A stretch of DNA of 5,336 nt from Sandaracinaceae bacterium (GTDB lineage: Bacteria > Myxococcota_A > Polyangia > Polyangiales > Houyiibacteriaceae), in NCBI GenBank assembly GCA_012514415.1, contig JAAZAH010000291.1, positions 1 to 5,336 on the forward strand, written 5' to 3'. The notes under the pieces were generated by a model. It saw nothing but the letters and a program-made list of their open reading frames with translations, did no database searches and was not told the DNA's origin. This document shows positions 1 through 5,079 of this stretch, piece by piece. How positions within the stretch are numbered: position 1 is the stretch's first letter; the number at the start of each line of letters is the position of its first letter. Position numbers and translations under genes: made by a program.

Positions 1-1
1 G

Positions 2-2218
2 TGGGAGTGCGCCGATCCGGGCGTGCAATACGACACGACGATCAACGATTTCCATACCTGCCCGAATACGGATCGTATCAACGCGAGCAACCCCTGCTCC
101 GAATATATGTTCCTCGACAATACGGCGTGTAACCTCGCCTCGATCAACCTCACGAAATTCCTCGATGAGGAGGGGCGCTTCGACGTCGAAGGTTATCGCC
201 AGGCCATCCGTGTCCTCACGATCGCGATGGATATCATCGTCGATCTGGCGAGCTATCCGACCGAGGAGATCGCGAAAAATAGCCATGATTATCGTCCGCT
301 TGGGTTGGGCTATGCGAACCTCGGCACGCTCCTGATGCAGCTTGGCATTCCCTACGACTCGGATAAGGGGCGGGCGATGGCGAGCGCGCTCACCGCCATC
401 CTTGCGGGGCATGCGTACGCGACCTCGGCGGAGATCGCGGCGACGAAGGGTCCGTTCAACGGCTTCAGGAAAAACCGCCAGCCGATGCTCCGCGTGATCG
501 GAAAGCATCGAGACGCCGCCTATCTCATCGGTGATACGGACGGTCACGGCATGGTCGAGGGAGTCCCCGTCGATGTGCCCGAGGAGCTGGTGAGCGCGGC
601 GCGCGAGGATTGGGATCTCGCGCTCGAGCTCGGCGAAAAATTCGGCTATCGCAACGCTCAATCGACCGTGCTCGCGCCGACCGGCACGATCGGGCTCCTG
701 ATGGATTGCGATACCACCGGCATTGAGCCCGACTTCGCGCTCGTGAAGTTCAAGAAGCTCGCCGGCGGCGGTTATTTCAAGATCGTCAACCAGAGCGTTC
801 CGGCGGCGCTTAAGCGGCTCGGCTATACGCCGGCGCAGATCGCAGACATCGTAAGCTATGTGACGGGAACCAATACCTTCACCGGCGCCCCCCACCTTGG
901 CCGTAAGGGGCTACTCGAAAAGGGGCTTACCGAGCGTGAGCTTGAAAAGGCCGAGAAGGCCCTCCCCGGCGTCTTCGATATCAGCCAGGCGCTCTCGCCC
1001 TGGACGCTTGGGACCGAGGTCTTTGAGCGCCTCGGCATCCCCGCTGAGCGATATAACGCGCCGGGCTTCAACGTCCTCGCGCATTTCGGCCTGAGCCAAG
1101 CGCAGATCGACGAGATGAACGATGTGATCATCGGGCGTATGACGGTCGAGGGCGCGCCGCATCTCCGCGCCGAGCACCTCCCCGTCTTTGATTGCGCGAA
1201 CCGCTGCGGCAAGATCGGGCAGCGCTTCCTGAAACCGATGGCGCACATCACGATGATGGCGGCCGCTCAGGCCTTCCTCTCCGGCGCGATCTCGAAGACG
1301 GTGAATCTCCCGAACGACGCAACGGTCGAGGATGTGAAGCAGATCTACCTTGAGGGCTGGAAGCTTGGCCTCAAGGCGGTCGCCCTCTATCGCGACGGTT
1401 CAAAGGCGAGCCAGCCGCTGAACTCGAAGGACGATAAGAAGGAAGAGCAAGAGGCGAAGGGCGAGGCGAAGGCCGATGCGAAGCTCCCGGCGGTTGCCGC
1501 GGCGCAGGCCCTACCCTCTGTCCGCGAGGGCGCGCGTCCCCCGACGAGCGTCCGTCATCGCCTCCCCCATCGGCGCACCGGCTTCACGCAGGAGGCGCGG
1601 ATCGGCGGGCATAAGGTCTTCCTCCGCACCGGCGAATATGAGGACGGCTCACTTGGTGAGATCTTCATCGATATGCATAAGGAGGGAGCGGCCTTCCGCT
1701 CGCTCATGAACTGCTTTGCCATCAGCGTCTCGATGGGCCTCCAGCATGGAGTGCCGCTCGAGAACTATGTCGAGCAATTCACCTTCAGCCGCTTCGAGCC
1801 GCAGGGCATCGTCGAGGGCCATCCGAATATCAAGTTCTCAACGTCGATCGTGGATTATGTCTTCCGCGTCCTTGGTGTGGAGTATCTGAAGCGATACGAT
1901 TTCGCCCAGGTTCCGCCCCGTGAAGAGGCGATGGAGCTCGCGCGGCCCACAGACCATGCGGCGGCGAAGCGGGCCGAGGAGGCGCCTCCTCAGCCGGTCG
2001 ACGCGGATGAGATCGTCGAAGCCGAGCAGGCGACCTTCGGCTTTGAAGATAGCTCTAGCTCAGCGATCGCGGGCGGCGCGCCGAAAGACGCGCTGAATCA
2101 GCAGCTCGGCGAAATGATGGGCGACGCTCCGATGTGCGATAAATGCGGGCATATCACAGTGCGTAATGGCGCCTGCTATCGCTGCTTGAACTGCGGGAAC
2201 TCGATGGGCTGCTCCTGA
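2..2218 (+). CDS. nrdJ: Adenosylcobalamin-dependent (class II) ribonucleotide reductase, C-terminal ~738 residues; 5' end outside window
   Basis: The enzyme reduces ribonucleotides to deoxyribonucleotides in the cytoplasm, using adenosylcobalamin to generate a thiyl radical. The reading frame is open from base 2 (WECADPG, then QYDTTINDFHTCP), so the GTG at 23 is an internal Val and not the start. The active-site motif NPCSE lies at 89-103: Asn, the thiyl-radical Cys (95-97) and Glu. The second redox Cys is in TACNLAS (128-130). Its partner Cys would be upstream of the window. The PTGTIG loop is at 677-694. A Lys/Glu/Ala-rich linker (about 1420-1570) leads into a TSCPD-type domain (about 1590-1890). 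The C-terminus has six cysteines (CDKC, then CYRCLNC and GCS, 2135-2215), a zinc-ribbon-like tail expected to serve thioredoxin-linked re-reduction. Long NrdJ proteins run to roughly 950 residues or more, so about a quarter is missing. No frameshift or lost catalytic residue is seen. A strong terminator follows. Confidence 0.97.
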   Translation, partial: WECADPGVQYDTTINDFHTCPNTDRINASNPCSEYMFLDNTACNLASINLTKFLDEEGRFDVEGYRQAIRVLTIAMDIIVDLASYPTEEIAKNSHDYRPLGLGYANLGTLLMQLGIPYDSDKGRAMASALTAILAGHAYATSAEIAATKGPFNGFRKNRQPMLRVIGKHRDAAYLIGDTDGHGMVEGVPVDVPEELVSAAREDWDLALELGEKFGYRNAQSTVLAPTGTIGLLMDCDTTGIEPDFALVKFKKLAGGGYFKIVNQSVPAALKRLGYTPAQIADIVSYVTGTNTFTGAPHLGRKGLLEKGLTERELEKAEKALPGVFDISQALSPWTLGTEVFERLGIPAERYNAPGFNVLAHFGLSQAQIDEMNDVIIGRMTVEGAPHLRAEHLPVFDCANRCGKIGQRFLKPMAHITMMAAAQAFLSGAISKTVNLPNDATVEDVKQIYLEGWKLGLKAVALYRDGSKASQPLNSKDDKKEEQEAKGEAKADAKLPAVAAAQALPSVREGARPPTSVRHRLPHRRTGFTQEARIGGHKVFLRTGEYEDGSLGEIFIDMHKEGAAFRSLMNCFAISVSMGLQHGVPLENYVEQFTFSRFEPQGIVEGHPNIKFSTSIVDYVFRVLGVEYLKRYDFAQVPPREEAMELARPTDHAAAKRAEEAPPQPVDADEIVEAEQATFGFEDSSSSAIAGGAPKDALNQQLGEMMGDAPMCDKCGHITVRNGACYRCLNCGNSMGCS

Positions 2219-2248
2219 TCAAGGAGTCCTCAGCGAATAATTAGAGTG

Positions 2249-2285
2249 GGCGGGGAGCGTGTATCGTTCCCCGCCGCTTCTTTTT
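2249..2285 (+). terminator. Rho-independent terminator of nrdJ
   Basis: An 11-bp stem (GGCGGGGAGCG at 2249-2259 paired with CGTTCCCCGCC at 2265-2275, one G-U pair) encloses the loop TGTAT and is followed by GCTTCTTTTT (2276-2285). It begins 31 bases after the nrdJ stop codon. On the minus strand the same hairpin is followed by CCCACTCTAATTATT, which has no real T-tract. It is therefore best read as a plus-strand terminator that may only partly block GST-gene transcription coming from the other side. Confidence 0.92.
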
Positions 2286-2296
2286 AAAGCGTGCTT

Positions 2297-3103
2297 TTAG
2301 AGGAGCCCGAGCTCCTTATCGCTCGCCCGGCGCTCGTATTTGGCGCGCGGGGGCATGGGGCGATCTTTCCAATGCGGCTCGAAGACGAAGGAGGAGACCT
2401 CTCTTCCTTCGGGCACGCCGCCATTCCCCGTGCCGATCGCATAATCATAATAGACTTTGATGATCTCTTCTTCGGAGGTCTGCTGCGCCGCGGGATGCGC
2501 GAGGCAGGCGGCGCGCCATTCGAGGAGGCGCTCGAAGCGCCCGTCTTCTGGAAGATCGAAGCCCTCATAATAAGGGATGAAAGCGAAGCGCAGGAAGAAG
2601 GGCGTGAAGGCGGCCTCCGCCCATCCAAAGCGCTCAAAGAGCCAGGGCCCTTCGCCCTTTGAGTGCGCGCGGAGGAAGGCGTCGACATTTTCGGCGGCCT
2701 TTAGGTAAGCCGCTTTGAGCTCCTCTGTCTTTCCGCGATCTTGGTTAAGGATGAGGCGGTAGCCGGCGCCAATCATCGGATCGGCGAGCGTGATGAGGAG
2801 GCTCTCGAGCCCGCGCTCATAGGGATCGGCGCGGCGGATGGCAGGCTCGGGGAAGCTATCTTCGAGGAACTCCATCAGCACGAGGCTCTCTTTAAGCGCG
2901 CCCTTATTGGGAAGCTCCATGACGGGGAGCGCGGTCGTGCCCCCGCTCAGCTTGAGGATATGCTCGTCGCGGGGTTTCGTAATATCCACCGTCCGAAAGT
3001 CGACGGCGTCGCGCGCGCCTTTGAGCTCCATCAAGATCTCGAGCCGCTGGCTGAAGGGGCAGATCGGGATGTGGTAGACGATCGGACGCGCGGGCTGACT
3101 CAT
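2297..3103 (-). CDS. Glutathione S-transferase family protein, omega-like (Cys-type)
   Basis: A 268-residue cytosolic protein with a thioredoxin-fold N-terminal half and a helical C-terminal half. The N-terminal motif is IPICPFSQR, with Cys15-Pro-Phe-Ser. This Cys-containing site resembles omega-class and glutaredoxin-like GSTs, which act as glutathione-dependent thiol transferases or reductases rather than classical conjugating enzymes. Other GST landmarks are the cis-proline in TTALP (Pro60) and Glu72-Ser73 in KESLVLMEFLE, the usual contact for the glutathione gamma-glutamyl group. The C-terminal core helix region appears as WLFERFGWAEAAFTPFF (about 154-170). Residues from about 210 onward, including YYDYAIGTGNG and FEPHWKDRP, extend past the usual 200-230 residue length. 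The ATG at 3103 starts just before the beta-1 strand and has only a weak GAGAG-type ribosome site. The gene is 115 bp downstream of the four-helix membrane gene, on the same strand. The actual substrate cannot be read from sequence. Confidence 0.88.
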   Translation of the reverse strand: MSQPARPIVYHIPICPFSQRLEILMELKGARDAVDFRTVDITKPRDEHILKLSGGTTALPVMELPNKGALKESLVLMEFLEDSFPEPAIRRADPYERGLESLLITLADPMIGAGYRLILNQDRGKTEELKAAYLKAAENVDAFLRAHSKGEGPWLFERFGWAEAAFTPFFLRFAFIPYYEGFDLPEDGRFERLLEWRAACLAHPAAQQTSEEEIIKVYYDYAIGTGNGGVPEGREVSSFVFEPHWKDRPMPPRAKYERRASDKELGLL

Positions 3104-3172
3104 AGAGCAGACTCTCGGAACGGTGGATGGATGCGGCGCTCACGCCCGTCAGCGTGCGGGGGCCTCGTCCAA

Positions 3173-3181
3173 AAGATAGCA
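3173..3181 (-). promoter_or_regulatory. Possible extended -10 promoter for the GST gene
   Basis: Read on the minus strand, TGC-TATCTT matches an extended -10 element (TGn followed by four of six TATAAT positions), about 70 bases before the GST start. No good -35 is present; TTCGCC lies at a suitable distance but matches poorly. It lies in the 115-bp gap between the two minus-strand genes and would allow the GST gene to be expressed separately. The call rests on a short motif in high-GC DNA and is weak. Confidence 0.25.
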
Positions 3182-3212
3182 AAAGGCCGCGCGCGTGGCG
3201 AAGGAGTCCCCG

Positions 3213-3227
3213 CTCGGCTCAGCCGAG
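3213..3227 (-). repeat. Perfect inverted repeat spanning the stop codon of the four-helix membrane gene
   Basis: CTCGGC-TCA-GCCGAG on the plus strand is a 6-bp perfect stem with a 3-base loop, and the loop is exactly the TGA stop codon of the minus-strand gene. No T-tract follows on the minus strand (next bases CGGGGACTCC), so it is not a standard intrinsic terminator. It could stabilise the mRNA end or slow polymerase, or simply reflect codon choice. Confidence 0.5.
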
Positions 3228-3674
3228 GAGCGCGATCGCGGCGCCATAAAAGAGGATCGCGGCGCCGCCGAGCTCGGCGATGATGAGCGAGATCATAAAG
3301 CCTTGGATCATCCACCCAGGGAGAGTGCGGCTGCCGAGGCGATGCGGACGGGCGAGCTGGTTTTCGGTATCGCGGAGCGCCCCATGCACGATGTACGTGC
3401 CGACCGCGAGGGCGAAGAAAAGGATGGGAAAGGCAGTCGCCCAGAACTCGAGCGCGCTTGGAAGCGCCGAGATCCAAGCGAGGAGCGCGAGGAGCTGCGA
3501 GGCGAAGGCGTACATCAACGAGGCGCGATGCGCGATGTCCACATAAACGGGGGCGACGGCCTCGGGGCTGCGCATGATCGCGATATATTTCCAGATGCCG
3601 GTGAGGAGGCCGATAAGAAGGAAGGCGCCCGCGCTCAGGATGGCGAGGATGACGGATCTTTCGTCGATGAGCAT
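3219..3674 (-). CDS. Conserved-looking four-helix inner-membrane protein, function unknown
   Basis: A 151-residue hydrophobic protein that I cannot assign to a named family with confidence. Four membrane segments are visible at about residues 8-28, 50-71, 76-98 and 122-149, with both ends short. Polar residues in or at the edge of membrane segments are His49-Arg50 (VDIAHRASLMYAFA) and His98 (TYIVHGALRDTENQ). The second loop, about residues 100-121, is basic (RPHRLGSR) and probably cytoplasmic. The start is fixed by an in-frame TAA nine bases upstream of the ATG at 3674, with the next Met at residue 34. No Shine-Dalgarno sequence precedes the ATG; the upstream bases are AT-rich (ATCATAAAACGCGAAT), so a leaderless or near-leaderless transcript is possible. 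It lies upstream of the GST gene on the same strand, 115 bp apart, and is divergent from the lipoprotein gene. The two histidines could bind heme or metal, but that is speculation. Confidence 0.8.
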   Translation of the reverse strand: MLIDERSVILAILSAGAFLLIGLLTGIWKYIAIMRSPEAVAPVYVDIAHRASLMYAFASQLLALLAWISALPSALEFWATAFPILFFALAVGTYIVHGALRDTENQLARPHRLGSRTLPGWMIQGFMISLIIAELGGAAILFYGAAIALLG

Positions 3675-3694
3675 ATTCGCGTTTTATGATGCGA

Positions 3695-3734
3695 GCCGGC
3701 GCGCGGCTAGCCGGCGGCCCGAGCTAAAGCCGGC
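3695..3734. repeat. Cluster of three GCCGGC palindromes in the divergent intergenic region
   Basis: GCCGGC occurs at 3695-3700, 3710-3715 and 3729-3734. Each copy is self-complementary, so any pair can form a 6-bp stem; the first two would enclose a 9-base loop. The cluster lies 21-60 bases upstream of the four-helix membrane gene start. No T-tract follows on either strand. In GC-rich DNA this may be chance, but the density is higher than elsewhere in the window. Confidence 0.4.
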
Positions 3735-3796
3735 GCCGGGCAGAGCGGGGCCGTCCGTAATCGGAACGCGCTAGCTGGCTGGACGTGATTTCGGCT

Positions 3797-3824
3797 GAAT
3801 CCGGTTCGCGGCGCAAGAATCCGG
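3797..3824 (+). promoter_or_regulatory. Direct repeat GAATCCGG x2, 20-bp period; candidate activator site
   Basis: GAATCCGG is present at 3797-3804 and again at 3817-3824, start to start 20 bp, close to two helical turns. The downstream copy ends 20 bases before the TATACT box, so it overlaps the position where a -35 element would be. The -35 sequence itself (CGGCCT at a 17-bp spacing) is poor. This arrangement fits a dimeric activator or response regulator that recruits polymerase from the -35 region. No regulator gene in the window is an obvious partner. Confidence 0.4.
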
Positions 3825-3844
3825 CCTCAACGCGCTGAGCGGGG

Positions 3845-3850
3845 TATACT
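3845..3850 (+). promoter_or_regulatory. -10 box (TATACT) of candidate lipoprotein promoter
   Basis: TATACT matches five of six positions of the sigma-70 consensus and lies 58 bases before the lipoprotein ATG. It is the best -10 match in this otherwise GC-rich spacer. No recognisable -35 exists at 16-18 bp, and no TG precedes it. A transcript would start near 3857. Confidence 0.45.
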
Positions 3851-3853
3851 CCT

Positions 3854-3869
3854 CGCATCAATAGATGCG
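3854..3869. repeat. Inverted repeat 1 over the predicted transcription start
   Basis: CGCATC-AATA-GATGCG is a perfect 6-bp dyad with a 4-base centre, starting 3 bases after the -10 box. If transcription starts near 3857, the left arm is not fully transcribed, so it is more likely a DNA operator than an RNA hairpin. Confidence 0.45.
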
Positions 3870-3870
3870 C

Positions 3871-3886
3871 TCATCCTTAGGGATGA
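3871..3886. repeat. Inverted repeat 2 in the lipoprotein 5' leader
   Basis: TCATCC-TTAG-GGATGA is a second perfect 6-bp dyad with a 4-base centre, one base after the first. It would be wholly within the transcript and could fold as a short hairpin 12 bases before the Shine-Dalgarno sequence. The CATC of this element can also pair with GATG (3864-3867) of the first, giving a competing fold. Confidence 0.45.
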
Positions 3887-3897
3887 ACGCCACCACC

Positions 3898-3903
3898 GAG
3901 GTG
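3898..3903 (+). promoter_or_regulatory. Ribosome binding site GAGGTG of the lipoprotein gene
   Basis: GAGGTG ends five bases before the ATG at 3909 and matches the anti-Shine-Dalgarno core. It supports the chosen start, which also gives a correct Lys-Lys signal-peptide N-terminus. Confidence 0.75.
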
Positions 3904-3908
3904 CTCCC

Positions 3909-4328
3909 ATGGTGAAAAAGCTCAACGCCTTTATTTTGCTCGCGCTCACTTCGCTCGCTATGGGGTGCGGGGATGATACAACCGAAGCCGATCGCGTCGG
4001 CGTCGCCTCGGAATGCTCGCGCACGAGCGATTGTCCTATCGCGCTCGTCGGCGCGGAAGAGGTCCAGCTCTCTTGCCTCGACGCGTTCAAGGGCGGATAT
4101 TGCGGCCTCGCCGAATGCCGAGACGGGCGTGATTGTCCTGACGGCTCGATCTGCGTCGCGCATACGGACGGCGAGAACTATTGTTTTAGGGCGTGCGATC
4201 ATAAGAGCGAGTGCAATGCCAACCGCTCCGAAGCACAGGAAGCGAATTGCAGCGCGAATTTTGAGTGGGCCGAGCCGAGCGAGGACGATGGGCGGAAGGC
4301 CTGCATTCCCTCGTCTTCCGGGAGCTGA
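3909..4328 (+). CDS. Secreted cysteine-rich lipoprotein with three tandem four-Cys modules
   Basis: A 139-residue protein of unknown function. It opens with a lipoprotein signal peptide: MVKK, a hydrophobic core (residues 6-17), and the lipobox LAMGC with lipidated Cys20. Ala rather than Leu is at -3 and Met at -2, which is acceptable but not canonical. Gly at +2 argues against inner-membrane retention, so outer-membrane anchoring is inferred. The mature part is acidic and has 12 further cysteines in three units of four. Unit 1 is C36-C42-C56-C65, unit 2 is C70-C76-C82-C92, and unit 3 is C96-C102-C114-C132. Each unit begins C-x5-C (ECSRTSDC, ECRDGRDC, ACDHKSEC), which suggests two disulfides per unit. 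Such modules are frequent in surface lipoproteins of myxobacteria and relatives. The start is supported by GAGGTG at 3898-3903. The gene is divergent from the four-helix membrane gene and converges on the cyclase-like gene. No terminator with a T-tract is seen in 4329-4419. Confidence 0.87.
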   Translation: MVKKLNAFILLALTSLAMGCGDDTTEADRVGVASECSRTSDCPIALVGAEEVQLSCLDAFKGGYCGLAECRDGRDCPDGSICVAHTDGENYCFRACDHKSECNANRSEAQEANCSANFEWAEPSEDDGRKACIPSSSGS

Positions 4329-4419
4329 GGAGGCGGAGGGGCGCGCGGATTGGCGAGGTGTAGCTTCGGGGCGTCGCTCTCTCGGGAAGTGCCGCGCAGT
4401 GGGTGGACGCCCTGCGGGA

Positions 4420-5079
4420 TCAGCTTGGAGCCGCCCCGCTTGGTCCTTCAACGAAGAGCGCCCTCGCTGATCGAGCCATATGGAGAAGCGCGATATAGAG
4501 GAGGTCGAGCGCGCTTGAGAGGATGAAGAGGCCGAGGAGCACTCCCCCGAGCTCGCCATCCGCGAGAATATACATCCAGAGCCAGATCGCGGCGGTCCCG
4601 ATCCCCTTCGACCACGCGATCGCGACGTGCTGCCCTCTTGTGCTCTTTCGAATCCAGAGGAGCTGGAGAAAAAGCGCGGACATCAGCACATTCTGCAAAG
4701 CGGCGGTATCCGAGATGCGCAGGCTCTCCTCGAAGAGGAGCGCGGTGAGAACGAAGGACGCGAGCAGCGTGAGCGCCATCATCGCGCGCGAGATGCTCGC
4801 TCGGATCGCAGGGAAGGCGCGCGGAAAATAGACGAAAACCTGCGTGATGATGATGAGATCGAGCCCGAGCCAGAGGCCGTTGATCAACCTCATCTCAGGC
4901 GTGAAGAATCCATCGCGCATCATCGCCCAAAATTCCCAAGAGATATTCGAACACGCAGCGACCATCGGCATCGCGTGCACGCCGTCGATCCGTGATTGGC
5001 GGATGATCAGAATATATGCCGTGAGCCACCCTAAACCCCCGAAGACGGGAAGCGCGTCGATCCAAAAATTCGTGTCCAT
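4420..5079 (-). CDS. Seven-helix membrane protein resembling Pyr4/PaxB-type integral-membrane terpene cyclases
   Basis: A 219-residue membrane protein with about seven hydrophobic segments (approximate residues 7-26, 35-53, 66-85, 97-116, 126-143, 153-172 and 178-200). It resembles the small Pyr4/PaxB family, in which fungal members cyclise epoxidised prenyl chains of meroterpenoids and indole diterpenes in the membrane by acid-base chemistry. In Pyr4 a Glu in an early helix and an Asp in the last helix are essential. Here Glu49 lies in CSNISWEFW and Asp192 in SALDLLY. The segments LGWLTAYILIIRQ and GLWLGLDLIIITQ also fit the family pattern. The start is set at the ATG at 5079 because GGAGG (5085-5089) lies five bases upstream. 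A longer reading from a TTG at 5136 adds 19 non-hydrophobic residues and lacks such support. No prenyltransferase, epoxidase or substrate gene is visible, so substrate and even cyclase activity are inferred. Another small membrane family with the same topology is the alternative. Confidence 0.72.
   Translation of the reverse strand: MDTNFWIDALPVFGGLGWLTAYILIIRQSRIDGVHAMPMVAACSNISWEFWAMMRDGFFTPEMRLINGLWLGLDLIIITQVFVYFPRAFPAIRASISRAMMALTLLASFVLTALLFEESLRISDTAALQNVLMSALFLQLLWIRKSTRGQHVAIAWSKGIGTAAIWLWMYILADGELGGVLLGLFILSSALDLLYIALLHMARSARALFVEGPSGAAPS

Noticed and set aside
23..25. GTG as the start codon of the ribonucleotide reductase.
   Set aside because: The frame stays open to base 2 and encodes WECADPG, part of the conserved NrdJ core, so the gene begins outside the window.
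856..1251. Minus-strand open frames opposite nrdJ (131 and 111 residues).
   Set aside because: They lie inside a strongly supported gene, have Ser/Arg-rich low-information sequences, and no ribosome sites; they are by-products of high GC.
2284..2688. Minus-strand frame of 134 residues and the plus-strand frame at 2291-2662, overlapping the GST gene.
   Set aside because: The GST frame has family motifs along its full length; these overlap it without any recognisable motif.
3141..3156. CACGC-CCGTCA-GCGTG inverted repeat in the gap before the GST gene.
   Set aside because: Only 5 bp of stem in GC-rich DNA, with no nearby element giving it meaning.
2741..3283. Plus-strand frame of 180 residues across the GST gene and the following gap.
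   Set aside because: Charged, low-complexity translation with no family features, opposite a recognisable gene.
3100..3477. Minus-strand frame of 125 residues covering the gap between the GST and the four-helix membrane gene.
   Set aside because: Arg/Pro/Ser-rich translation (RPRGRHVHRAWG type) out of frame with the convincing membrane protein; no ribosome site.
3195..3689. Plus-strand frame of 164 residues opposite the four-helix membrane gene.
   Set aside because: Highly charged shadow of a hydrophobic gene, as expected for the complementary strand.
4329..4419. Terminator between the two convergent genes (lipoprotein and cyclase-like).
   Set aside because: A GC-rich CGCAG/CTGCG hairpin can be drawn at 4395-4416, but there is no T-tract on either strand and the stem is interrupted.
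3858..4559. Minus-strand frame of 233 residues spanning the lipoprotein and the cyclase-like gene end.
   Set aside because: The plus-strand lipoprotein has a ribosome site, signal peptide and regular Cys modules; the antisense product is Ser/Arg-rich and overlaps two better genes.
4627..4995. Plus-strand frame of 122 residues opposite the cyclase-like gene.
   Set aside because: Arg/Glu/His-rich translation, the shadow of membrane helices on the other strand.
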